DNA of 64,000 bases from Archangium gephyra (GTDB lineage: Bacteria; Myxococcota; Myxococcia; Myxococcales; Myxococcaceae), in contig QFQP01000001.1 of assembly GCA_003243425.1 (NCBI GenBank), positions 62,001 to 126,000 of the forward strand, in the 5' to 3' direction. The first letter of the stretch is position 1. Every line of letters starts with the position of its first letter. Made by a program: the position numbers and the translations under genes. The notes below the pieces were generated by a model. The model did not search any database. It saw only the letters and a program-made list of their open reading frames with translations, and was not told where the DNA came from. Below are positions 25,476-33,388 of this stretch, one piece after another.

Positions 25476-25988
25476 CTATTCGGTGACCACGCTCAGCGCG
25501 TTGCACGTCAGGCCGAGCGGGCCGGCGGCCCCCGTCGAGCAGAACGCGCTGCGGAGCGCCGGGCTGCGCGTGGTCTCGAATTGAAGCTCGACGCTCCAGA
25601 CCCAGCCGGCGAGGGTGTCGTGCGCCTCGTCGTCACGCAGCTCGACGAGGTCGTCGCCGGAGAGCGCAAGGTCGAGCTTCTGCTCCAGGTGCGCGCGCTC
25701 GCCGCCGGGGCCGCTACCGTCGACGAGCACCGCGGTGAGCTTCGCCGTACACAGCTTCTTCATCACGTGCAGCGAACCGGTGAGTGGCTCTCCGCCGCGC
25801 ACCACGAAGCGTTCGACGGCCACGCAGTTCGAGTCGGTGGAGCGAGCCGCCGCTTCCTTCTGCGGCACGAGCGCGTCGGGTTCGGGAATCAGCGCGGTGC
25901 CGTCGGCACGGAGCACGAAGACAGCGGCGGTCGCTGCCACGGTGACGGCGATGATCAACGCGAGGAGCCACCTGCGGTCGGACTTCAT
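25476..25988 (-). CDS. Single-span membrane protein coupled to the SpoIID-like gene
   Basis: A 170-residue protein with a short basic N-terminus, one membrane helix (residues 7-27, LLALIIAVTVAATAAVFVL) and a periplasmic, mainly beta domain with four cysteines. No family recognised. ATG 25988 shares ATGA with the stop of the SpoIID-like gene upstream, so the two are co-translated and likely work at the same place in the envelope. It ends directly against the methyltransferase pseudogene on the other strand. Confidence 0.65.
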   Translation of the reverse strand: MKSDRRWLLALIIAVTVAATAAVFVLRADGTALIPEPDALVPQKEAAARSTDSNCVAVERFVVRGGEPLTGSLHVMKKLCTAKLTAVLVDGSGPGGERAHLEQKLDLALSGDDLVELRDDEAHDTLAGWVWSVELQFETTRSPALRSAFCSTGAAGPLGLTCNALSVVTE

Positions 25989-27034
25989 GGCGCGGGCTTG
26001 ACCTGCGACTCGGGGAAGTAGCGCGCGAGAATGCCCTTCGCGTCGACGCCGCGTTCAGCCAGCGCGCGCGCGCCGAGCTGGCACAGCCCGACGCCGTGCC
26101 CGAGCCCCGTGCCCTTGAGCACCACGGCGTTGTCGGTCGCGCGCGCGGTGAACTTCGCGCTGCGCACCGCCTGCCAGCCGAACGCGCGACCTGCCTGCGA
26201 CAGAAACGCCTGGCCGCTCATTCGCTTGCCGAACACCCGCAGCTCGATGACGCGACCGGCTTTGTCTTTGCGAAGCGGTTCGAGGGCAGCGCCGTTGGCC
26301 TTCACGTTGAACGCCTTCGCGAAGTCTTCCTGCGTGGCTTCGAAGGTCCACTCGAAGTCGCTCGTCTTGCAGCGCGGCTCGCCGTTCTCGACGTCGCTCA
26401 CCGCGGTGCCCGCCGCGTCTTCACCGAACACCTCACCTGCGCTGCTGGTGTGACCGCCGCACGACGAATGAAAGAAGGCCGGCTTGAGCACGATGCCGCC
26501 GATGAGCAGCACCTGATGGGCGGTGTTCTTCACCGCGGCCGCCGACTGCGCGCTCGCTTCGGCGCCTCGATAGACCTGACAGTGCGCGAGGTCGCACAGC
26601 TGATAGCCCTGTGAGCCATGCCGATGCGCGGTGAGCGCGAAGGTGCGTGACACGATGGCCTGCGCTTCGAGCGCCGCGGGCTTCATGCCGTCGGCTTCCA
26701 CCTGCAGCACCGACGGCAGGTAGTCGTCGACCTCGACCACGTTCACCAGCTTCACCATGCTGGCCTGCAGCGACGCACGAACGCTGCCCGGGTACCTGCG
26801 GGTCAGCGAGCGCACGGTGACGGTCACGCCACCTTCTGCCACCACCAGCTGGCACGCATTCGCGCCGACCTTCAGTTCCCGCGCGCCGGCGACGACCTCG
26901 ACGTTCTTCTCGAGCGGCCTTCCGTCACAGGTCACGCGCGTTGCGTCGAGCCGCACGGACGCGGGCGTCTCACGCTCCAACACGCGCACTTCCAGCGGCG
27001 CAGCAGCCAACACCAACAACACGGCAGTCATCAT
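25985..27034 (-). CDS. SpoIID/LytB-domain secreted protein
   Basis: A 349-residue protein with a signal peptide (MMTAVLLVLAAAPLEV) and a SpoIID/LytB domain: VVEVDDYLPSVLQVEADGMKPAALEAQAIVSRTFAL, CDLAHCQVYRGAEA, HSSCGGHTSSAGEVFGE, and the C-terminal GTGLGHGVGLCQLGA. SpoIID is a lytic transglycosylase in sporulating Firmicutes and LytB enhances the amidase LytC; relatives elsewhere remodel peptidoglycan. A role in cell-wall remodelling, possibly during sporulation in a myxobacterium, is an inference. Start ATG 27034 (followed by a second ATG) rather than the frame's earlier ATG at 27055, because it places the signal peptide at the terminus. Coupled to the next gene. Confidence 0.9.
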   Translation of the reverse strand: MMTAVLLVLAAAPLEVRVLERETPASVRLDATRVTCDGRPLEKNVEVVAGARELKVGANACQLVVAEGGVTVTVRSLTRRYPGSVRASLQASMVKLVNVVEVDDYLPSVLQVEADGMKPAALEAQAIVSRTFALTAHRHGSQGYQLCDLAHCQVYRGAEASAQSAAAVKNTAHQVLLIGGIVLKPAFFHSSCGGHTSSAGEVFGEDAAGTAVSDVENGEPRCKTSDFEWTFEATQEDFAKAFNVKANGAALEPLRKDKAGRVIELRVFGKRMSGQAFLSQAGRAFGWQAVRSAKFTARATDNAVVLKGTGLGHGVGLCQLGARALAERGVDAKGILARYFPESQVKPAP

Positions 27035-27063
27035 GGCGCGCGAATCGAAGCACACTTGTCCGC

Positions 27064-27618
27064 ATGAAGACCGAGCGCCTGACGCTGCGTGAATGGCGAG
27101 ACGAAGACCTGGCGCCGTTCGCGGCGCTCAACGCCGACCCGGAGGTCATGCGCTGGTTCCCGTCGACGCTCACGCGAGAACAGAGCGACACGCTCGCCGG
27201 TCGCATTCGACTTGCCATGGCTGATGAGGGGTGGGGTCTCTGGGCGGTCGAACACGAAGGCGACTTCATCGGCTTCGTCGGGCTCTCACGCGTGCGTTTC
27301 ACCGCGCACTTCACGCCCGCCGTCGAGCTCGCGTGGAGACTCGCGCATCACGCACAGGGCAGGGGCCTGGCGACCGAAGCCGCCATGGCCGCGCGTGACT
27401 TCGCGTTGAGGCACCTGGCGAACGAGTCGCTCGTCTCGTTCACCGTGCCGCAGAACCGCGCGTCGCGGCGCGTGATGGAGAAGCTGGGGCTCGTCTACGA
27501 GGGCGACTTCGAGCACCCGTCACTTCCACCCGGTCACGCGCTGCGCACGCACGTGCTCTACCGGCTTCAGTCGACGAAGAAGTCCGGCGTGGGCTCGACG
27601 TCGGGGTCGACGTTGTAG
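27064..27618 (+). CDS. GNAT-family acetyltransferase (RimJ/RimL type)
   Basis: A 184-residue acetyl-CoA-dependent N-acetyltransferase. MKTERLTLREWRDEDLAPFA is the typical RimJ/RimL opening. Then come FIGFVGLSRV, VELAWRLAHHAQGRGLATEAAMA (the acetyl-CoA-binding motif A loop) and the closing NRASRRVMEKLGLVYEGDF. Substrate not predictable from sequence; the group acetylates ribosomal proteins or small molecules. It is divergent from the SpoIID-like gene, 29 bases away, and its last 52 bases overlap the convergent SDR gene. Confidence 0.9.
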   Translation: MKTERLTLREWRDEDLAPFAALNADPEVMRWFPSTLTREQSDTLAGRIRLAMADEGWGLWAVEHEGDFIGFVGLSRVRFTAHFTPAVELAWRLAHHAQGRGLATEAAMAARDFALRHLANESLVSFTVPQNRASRRVMEKLGLVYEGDFEHPSLPPGHALRTHVLYRLQSTKKSGVGSTSGSTL

Positions 27619-28388
27619 GCCTTGAGGTCGGTCACACCGGCGGCGCGCACCACTTCATCGTCGATGCAGAAGTTGCCGGTGAACTCGAGGCCCTTCGTGA
27701 AGATGGCGTACGCAGCGTCGGCCATGATGTCGGCCTTGCGGCTGGCGCGCATGAGGTCTTCGCCGCCCAGCATGTTCACCGCGGCGGTGGCGATGGTGGT
27801 GCGCGGCCACAGCGCGTTCACCGCGACCTTGCCCTTGAACTCACCAGCCATGCCCAGCACGCACATCGACATGCCGAACTTCGCCATCGAGTAGGCGACG
27901 TGCGTCTCGAACCACTTCTCCTTGATGGAGCTGATGGGCGGCGAGAGCGCGAGGATGTGCGGCGTGAACTTCGACTTGAGCAGGTGCGGCAGGCACGCCT
28001 GACTCACGAGGTAGGTGCCGCGCGCGTTGACCTGGTTCATCAGGTCGAAGCGCTTCATGGGCGTGTCGAGCGTGCCGGTGAGCTGAATGGCGCTCGCGTT
28101 GTTCACGCAGATGTCGATGCCGCCGAACTTCTCGACCGTCGCGCGCACCGCGTCGTACACGGCCTCCTCGGAGCGGATGTCGCACATCAACGGGAGCGCC
28201 TTGCCGCCGGCCTTCTCGATGGCCTCCGCCGCCGAATAGATGGTGCCCTCGAGTTTGGCGTGCGGCGTGGTGGTCTTGGCGGCGATGGCGATGTTGGCGC
28301 CGTCTTTCGCAGCGCGCAGCGCGATGGCCAGACCAATGCCCCGGCTGGCGCCGGAGATGAACATGGTGCGTCCCTGAAGTGAGCTCAT
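27567..28388 (-). CDS. Short-chain dehydrogenase of the HSDL2-like group
   Basis: A 273-residue oxidoreductase: cofactor-binding loop ISGASRGIGLAIALRAAK, CVNNASAIQ (the NNAG position is NNAS), and the catalytic Tyr and Lys in AYSMAKFGM. The family's middle segment, EGTIYSAAEAIEKAGGKALP, and the KWFETHVAYSMAK active site match the hydroxysteroid dehydrogenase-like protein 2 group, whose natural substrate is unsettled (fatty-acid or steroid derivatives). No SCP2 domain follows, unlike the animal protein. Start ATG 28388 over one six codons earlier. Confidence 0.92.
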   Translation of the reverse strand: MSSLQGRTMFISGASRGIGLAIALRAAKDGANIAIAAKTTTPHAKLEGTIYSAAEAIEKAGGKALPLMCDIRSEEAVYDAVRATVEKFGGIDICVNNASAIQLTGTLDTPMKRFDLMNQVNARGTYLVSQACLPHLLKSKFTPHILALSPPISSIKEKWFETHVAYSMAKFGMSMCVLGMAGEFKGKVAVNALWPRTTIATAAVNMLGGEDLMRASRKADIMADAAYAIFTKGLEFTGNFCIDDEVVRAAGVTDLKAYNVDPDVEPTPDFFVD

Positions 28389-28429
28389 GGGCGTGCGGCT
28401 TAGCACCGGAGTAGGCTGCCGCCGCTCGC

Positions 28430-29968
28430 ATGCGCACGTTGCTCGCCATTGTTTTCGTGTCGATGGCCGGGTGCGCGTCGTCGCCTCCGGGCCCTGAGTT
28501 GATCAGCGTGGAGCCCACGCAGTTCGACGGTGAGGTCGGCACCCCGCTCGTGCTTCACGGCGCGCAGTTGTTGCCGTTCATCCGCTTCGACTTCGACACC
28601 CCCTCGCAGTCGCAGGTGCTCGACGCCGGTGTCTCGGCGTTTCTCACCGACGCCACCGGCACCCGCGTCGACCTGTTCGACGTGCAGTGGGTCGACGCCA
28701 CGCGGGTCACCGCGCGCGTCGAAGGCCCCATCGCCACCGGCTCATGGTCGCTGCACCTGCTCGAGCCGCGCGGGGCCGAGCTGGTGCTCGATGACGCGTT
28801 GATGTCGTTGCAGTGCACCGAAGAGGGTGACTGCATGTACCCCGATGGCGGCCTCGTCGACGCGGGCACGCCGTGTGAGCAGACCAACTATCGGGACCGC
28901 GACAACGACGGCTTCGGCGCCGGCGGTGGGTTGAACCGCTGCGGTGTCGGCTACGTCTCGCGCAGCGGCGACTGTGACGACCGTGACAACCTGAGCTACC
29001 CGGGCGCGCGCGAGGTCTGCAACGGCCTCGACGACGACTGCGACGGCGTCACCGACCTCCCGACCTGCAGCGACGCCGGCTGGACGCGCATCGATTCACT
29101 CGCTTCTTCCGGCAACGACTTCGTGGCCGCGACGGTGGTGGAGCGTGGCCAGCCGTGGCTCGCGACCGGGGCCAACGTCTTCATCTTCAGCGACGGCGGC
29201 TTCCTCGAACGTTCGATGTCGTGCCCCGCGGGCATCAGCGCCATCGCCGGTGTCGCAGGTTCCGAGGTCGAGCTGAGCGGCACGCGCACCGACGGCGGCG
29301 TGGTCTCGCGCATCTCGCAGAGCGGTTGCAGCAGCACGCGGCTGACGCCCGGCGCGCTGGTGTCGATGCTGGCCTTCCCCGGCGTCACCGCGGCCGACTT
29401 CGTGGGCGTGTCGGCGAAGGGTGACGTGTGGCGTTGGCGCTCGGGTGAACCGCCGCTGATGACCAGCAGCAATCTGCCGAACATGGTGGTTCGCGACGCG
29501 CATGGCATCTCGAAGTCGCAGCTCGTCGCGGTGGGTTACTCGGAGGTCGACGGAAGCAAGCGCGCGCGCGCGTGGACGCTGGGCGCCGACGGCGGCTGGC
29601 AGGAAGAGCGGCCGCTCGGCTCGTCGTCTGCGAGTTGGGCGCGCGTGGAATTGAGCGGCGTGTGGGCGTTGTCGGGCACGAGCGCCGTCGCCGTGGGTGA
29701 AAATGGAACGGTCGTGGTGCGCAGCGGCAGCAGTTGGCGCCGCGCGTGGAACGACAACTCCGACGACATCACCTCGGTGCGCGCCTTCTCGAGCACGCGC
29801 TACTACGTGACCACCGACGAGGGCCGCGTGCGTCGCCGCAACGGGTGGACGTGGAGCACCTTGTTCAAGGCTTCGCCCGCGGTGCCGCTGCGTGACCTCG
29901 CGGGCACGGCCGAAGACGACCTGTGGGCCGCGGGCCAGGACGGCACCGTCGTTCGCAGCCCGTACTGA
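28430..29968 (+). CDS. Lipoprotein with MopE-type metal-binding motif and repeated beta segments
   Basis: A 512-residue lipoprotein (lipobox MAGC). An IPT/immunoglobulin-like N-terminal region (about residues 25-125) is followed by the putative metal-binding motif found in MopE and many myxobacterial surface proteins: DRDNDGFGAGG, then DCDDRDNLSYPGA and EVCNGLDDDCDG. The rest (about 210-512) reads as WD/propeller-like segments (DVWRWRSGEPP, SVRAFSSTRYYV, DLWAAGQDGTV). Role presumably surface binding; not known. Divergent from the SDR gene, 41 bases away. Confidence 0.8.
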   Translation: MRTLLAIVFVSMAGCASSPPGPELISVEPTQFDGEVGTPLVLHGAQLLPFIRFDFDTPSQSQVLDAGVSAFLTDATGTRVDLFDVQWVDATRVTARVEGPIATGSWSLHLLEPRGAELVLDDALMSLQCTEEGDCMYPDGGLVDAGTPCEQTNYRDRDNDGFGAGGGLNRCGVGYVSRSGDCDDRDNLSYPGAREVCNGLDDDCDGVTDLPTCSDAGWTRIDSLASSGNDFVAATVVERGQPWLATGANVFIFSDGGFLERSMSCPAGISAIAGVAGSEVELSGTRTDGGVVSRISQSGCSSTRLTPGALVSMLAFPGVTAADFVGVSAKGDVWRWRSGEPPLMTSSNLPNMVVRDAHGISKSQLVAVGYSEVDGSKRARAWTLGADGGWQEERPLGSSSASWARVELSGVWALSGTSAVAVGENGTVVVRSGSSWRRAWNDNSDDITSVRAFSSTRYYVTTDEGRVRRRNGWTWSTLFKASPAVPLRDLAGTAEDDLWAAGQDGTVVRSPY

Positions 29969-29984
29969 AGCTACGGTTCGCCCC

Positions 29985-30902
29985 ATGAAGTGGAGCCGCA
30001 AGGACATGCCGTCGCTCGACGGCCGCGTGTGGGTGGTGACGGGCGCCAATTCGGGTCTCGGTCTCGAGTCGGTGAAGGCGCTCGCGGCGCGCGGCGCGAC
30101 GGTGGTGATGGCGTGCCGCAGCCCTGAACGCGCCGAAGCGGCCGCGCAGGAAGTGAAGCGTGAGACGCCCGACGCGAAGGTCGAGCTGCGCAGCCTCGAC
30201 GTGTCGTCGCTGGCGTCGGTCGAAGCGTTCGCCCGCGAGGTCAGCGCCGCGTACTCGCTCATCGACGGCCTGATGAACAACGCCGGCATCATGATGGTGC
30301 CGCGTTCGCTCACCACCGACGGCTTCGAGTCACAGCTCGGCACCAATCACCTCGGCCACTTCGCGTTGTCTTTGCGGTTGTTGCCCGCGCTCGAGCAGGC
30401 CGCGGCGCCGCGGCTGGTGGTGGTGGCGTCGCAGGCCCATCGACAGGGGCGCATCAACTTCGACGATTTGACCGGCGAGAAGGCGTACTCGCCGTCGGCC
30501 GCGTACGGACAATCGAAGCTGGCCAACCTGCTCTTCACGTACGAAGCGGCGCGCCGTTTCAAGGCCGCCGGGAAGAAGACGGTGGTCGCCGCGGCGCACC
30601 CGGGCTTCTCCGCGACCAACCTCTTCAGCTTCGGCGCGCGCGGAGGCAGCAGGGTGATGGAGTGGTTCGTGGGGCTCGGCTCCTTCCTCTCGCAGCCCGC
30701 GGCAGCCGGCGCACTGCCGCAGCTGTACGCGGCGTGTGCTCCCGACGTGGAGAGCGGCGCGTATTACGGCCCCGACGGTTGGTTCGAGCTGAAAGGGGCG
30801 CCGATTCGCCGCGATTCGAACGCGCGCTCGAAGGACCTCGCGGTGGCGAAGCGGCTCTGGGAACTCTCGGAGCAGCTGACGGGCGTGCGGTTCGGCGCGT
30901 AG
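29985..30902 (+). CDS. Short-chain dehydrogenase, retinol dehydrogenase-like
   Basis: A 305-residue SDR: TGANSGLGLESVKALAARG (cofactor loop), NNAGIMM, the active-site Tyr/Lys in AAYGQSKLANLLF and the family's NHLGHFALS. The pattern is that of the large retinol dehydrogenase/WW-domain oxidoreductase group, common in soil bacteria with varied lipid or polyketide substrates; the true one cannot be told. ATG 29985 starts 16 bases after the preceding lipoprotein gene, so co-transcription is possible. Confidence 0.92.
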   Translation: MKWSRKDMPSLDGRVWVVTGANSGLGLESVKALAARGATVVMACRSPERAEAAAQEVKRETPDAKVELRSLDVSSLASVEAFAREVSAAYSLIDGLMNNAGIMMVPRSLTTDGFESQLGTNHLGHFALSLRLLPALEQAAAPRLVVVASQAHRQGRINFDDLTGEKAYSPSAAYGQSKLANLLFTYEAARRFKAAGKKTVVAAAHPGFSATNLFSFGARGGSRVMEWFVGLGSFLSQPAAAGALPQLYAACAPDVESGAYYGPDGWFELKGAPIRRDSNARSKDLAVAKRLWELSEQLTGVRFGA

Positions 30903-31016
30903 GAGATTGTTGAGAATCACGACGCAATCGAATGAACGCAAGACAGACACTGCGAACAATCGAAACATGGGTCGATGTGGCTCACTCCGTCGGCCGGTCG
31001 GAGCAGGGAGTCACCC

Positions 31017-31463
31017 ATGCATCGTTTCGTGTTGTCGTTGATGATCGTGTCGTCAGCGTGCGGTGTTGAAAGTTCGGAGCCTGCGACTCCGCTCGAAGAA
31101 TCGGCTGCGACGCTGGTTCCCGAGGCGTCGCAGCCAGTGAACGAACTCGTCGTGCATGGGCTGGCTGGAGCGGACGAAGCCCGGGTGCACTGGCTGCTCG
31201 GCATCATGAGCTGCGGAATCTTCGAGGTGGCACACGGTGACGCGACGTTGCTCGGTGGCTCATTCTCAGTGCCGTTCGAGTCGTCGTCGTTGCCGGCCGT
31301 GCACCTGTACGTGTTCGTCGACGTGAACGGCAACGGCACGTGTGAAGCCAGCGTGGACTCGGTGCGTGAAGCCGAAGTGAGCGGGCCCGGTCGAGTCGAT
31401 CTGTCGAACTCCGAACCACTCGACTGCTGGGTTGCTGATTCCGTGATTGTTCGAGATCCGTGA
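31017..31463 (+). CDS. Lipoprotein, first of a tandem paralogous pair
   Basis: A 148-residue lipoprotein (MHRFVLSLMIVSSAC, lipobox SSAC). The mature domain has the order LLGIMSCGIFEVAHGDA, a strand region, YVFVDVNGNGTCEASVD and EPLDC. The DxNxNGxCD-like loop resembles an EF-hand/dockerin calcium loop. The same order returns in the next gene, so these are tandem paralogues. ATG 31017 follows AGGGAG. The 114 bases before it are less GC-rich than the surroundings and hold no other feature I can name. Confidence 0.72.
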   Translation: MHRFVLSLMIVSSACGVESSEPATPLEESAATLVPEASQPVNELVVHGLAGADEARVHWLLGIMSCGIFEVAHGDATLLGGSFSVPFESSSLPAVHLYVFVDVNGNGTCEASVDSVREAEVSGPGRVDLSNSEPLDCWVADSVIVRDP

Positions 31464-31522
31464 ACAGTGGTGGTCACCAAAGACAGATGAACCATTGCGG
31501 ATGGACGGCCGTTCAAGCCGTC

Positions 31523-31930
31523 ATGAAGACGCTCATCTGCTCGCTGGTGGTGGTGTCAGGCTGTGCGCCGGTCGAGACCCGGCCTGTTCCGAAGGCGACG
31601 GCGAAAGTCTCGGTGAGGGGCTTCGTCGCCGCGCCGAACACGTTGGTGACGTGGTTCTTCGGGGTATTCGGGTGCGGCATCTACCGCGCTGGTTACGGCC
31701 ACACCCGGCTGCCTGCCGACGGCACATTCACCGTGGCGAGGGAGCCGAGGAGCGACGGCCTCAAACCGTCTCAGTTCTACGCGTTCGCCGACGCGAATCA
31801 GAACGGGCGCTGCGATGCGGACAGTGAGCCGGTGCTGATGACGAGCGTGCGTGATGGCGTGGCGGACTTCACCTCGGCGGAGCCGGTCTCCTCCGGTTGT
31901 CGCGTGATGGAGCTCGCCGAAGAGCGTTAG
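31523..31930 (+). CDS. Lipoprotein, second of a tandem paralogous pair
   Basis: A 135-residue lipoprotein (MKTLICSLVVVSGC). The domain parallels its upstream neighbour: FGVFGCGIYRAGYGHT, GTFTV, YAFADANQNGRCDADSE and EPVSSGC, with the same probable calcium-type loop (DANQNGRCD). Identity outside the landmarks is low, so the duplication is not recent. Its stop overlaps the convergent LysR gene by 4 bases. Confidence 0.72.
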   Translation: MKTLICSLVVVSGCAPVETRPVPKATAKVSVRGFVAAPNTLVTWFFGVFGCGIYRAGYGHTRLPADGTFTVAREPRSDGLKPSQFYAFADANQNGRCDADSEPVLMTSVRDGVADFTSAEPVSSGCRVMELAEER

Positions 31931-32829
31931 CGAAGCGGCAAGTCGCGCAATGCGCGGGCGATGGCGGCGAACAACGGAGCGCGTTCGTCGCCCGTGCGTG
32001 AAATCAGACGGAACCAGTCGGACTTGAGCGGCAGTCGTGGAAGCACGCGCTCGAGACGGCGCTTCACCAGGTCGTCACGCACGAGATATTCGGGGAGCAC
32101 GGCCACGCCTTCGCCCTGCAACGTCAGCGCGCGGACGGCAGCGATCGTGCCCATCGAACGCAGTTCTCCGAACGTGAGCTGTGCTCCGCCCGGCACGTCA
32201 CGCAGATATGAGGCGAGCGGCAGTGACGGGTCGGCGTCGACGAGCCGGTGCAGCTTGAGATGTTCGGGTGAACGAACCGGCGTGCGCTTGAGCAACTTGG
32301 GCGACGCGACCAGCGCGTACCGCTCCTCGTGCAACGCGTCTCCGGTGAGCCCCGCGTCGACGTGGCGCATCGAACCGATGGCGCAGGGCAGGGTGCCTTC
32401 ACGCACGCGCGCGAGGAGATCTGCACCGGCGCCGAACGAGAGGTGAAACGTCACGTGCGGGAGCTGCTTCTGCAGCACCGGGAGCGCGGGCAACAACCAC
32501 GACATGCCCAGCTCGTGTCGCGTACCGATGGTGAGGTCGAGCGGCGAAGGGCCGAGCTCTCCACGCGCGCGCCGCATGGCACGTTCGGCGCGAACCAGGG
32601 TGTCTCTCGCGGCCGGCAGCAACGCAAGACCAGCGTCGGTCAGCTCGACCGACCGCGTGGTGCGCGAGAATAGAGGCTGACCCACTTGATCTTCGAGTTG
32701 GCGAATGCGCGCGCTCACGGCTGCTGGTGTGAGGGCGACCGCTTTCGCTGCCGCGCGGAAGTTCAAGCGCTGAGCCACTTCGACGAAACAACGAAACGAA
32801 TCCAATGAGGGCAGGACTGTCAGCGTCAC
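31927..32829 (-). CDS. LysR-family transcriptional regulator
   Basis: A 300-residue regulator: N-terminal winged helix-turn-helix (SFRCFVEVAQRLNFRAAAKA, then LTPAAVSARIRQLEDQVG and LFSRTTRSVELTDAG) and a substrate-binding co-inducer domain from about residue 90. Such proteins usually control a divergent neighbour, but here both flanking genes point elsewhere (lipoproteins convergent, M23 peptidase upstream in the same direction and only 10 bases away). The M23 gene and the regulator may therefore form one transcript. Effector unknown. Confidence 0.93.
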   Translation of the reverse strand: MTLTVLPSLDSFRCFVEVAQRLNFRAAAKAVALTPAAVSARIRQLEDQVGQPLFSRTTRSVELTDAGLALLPAARDTLVRAERAMRRARGELGPSPLDLTIGTRHELGMSWLLPALPVLQKQLPHVTFHLSFGAGADLLARVREGTLPCAIGSMRHVDAGLTGDALHEERYALVASPKLLKRTPVRSPEHLKLHRLVDADPSLPLASYLRDVPGGAQLTFGELRSMGTIAAVRALTLQGEGVAVLPEYLVRDDLVKRRLERVLPRLPLKSDWFRLISRTGDERAPLFAAIARALRDLPLR

Positions 32830-32839
32830 GTTGACAATC

Positions 32840-33370
32840 TTACCGAACGCCGAGGAGCGGCGCCGGGTTGACCGCGGAGGATTTCAACCAGCCGACCCGG
32901 TACACGCCGAAGTGCAGGTGCGGCGGTGTGGTGCGCGCGTTGCCGGTGTTGCCGACCACGCCGAGCACGGTTCCCGGCTGCACGCGTTGACCGACCTTCA
33001 GCCCCGGCGCCCAGTCGTCGAGGTGCGCGTAGTAGTAGAGCGCCGGCCCGTCACCGAGCACCGACACCACGCGCCCTCCGAGGGAATCGGTGCCGACGCG
33101 CCACACTTCACCGCCGGTCGCCGACACCACCGGCGTGCCGCGCGTCGCGAAGAGGTCGATGCCTTCGTGCTGTCGTCGACCGGGCCGTGATGTGTGCCAG
33201 GTGTCGCGCGCCTGCCGCGCCGTCATGCCCACCACCGGCATCGAGAGCTTCTTCACCGGCTTCGTGTAGCGCGCGCCGTGGGTCAGCAACCGCACGCGCG
33301 GCACGGTGAACACGAAGATGAGCAGGCTCACGAGCCCGATGAGGCTCCCCAACCACGCGCGACGGGTCAT
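32840..33370 (-). CDS. M23-family metallopeptidase, membrane-anchored
   Basis: A 176-residue protein with an N-terminal membrane anchor (AWLGSLIGLVSLLIFVFTV) and an M23 (LytM) domain with all zinc-binding elements: HEGIDLFA (first His and Asp), and HLHFGVY near the end. It is complete for the small M23 group, which cuts peptide cross-links in peptidoglycan or acts as a regulator of such enzymes. It lies 18 bases after the end of the TonB-type receptor gene and in the same direction. Confidence 0.9.
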   Translation of the reverse strand: MTRRAWLGSLIGLVSLLIFVFTVPRVRLLTHGARYTKPVKKLSMPVVGMTARQARDTWHTSRPGRRQHEGIDLFATRGTPVVSATGGEVWRVGTDSLGGRVVSVLGDGPALYYYAHLDDWAPGLKVGQRVQPGTVLGVVGNTGNARTTPPHLHFGVYRVGWLKSSAVNPAPLLGVR

Positions 33371-33388
33371 GCCCGTGGTCAGTGCAAT

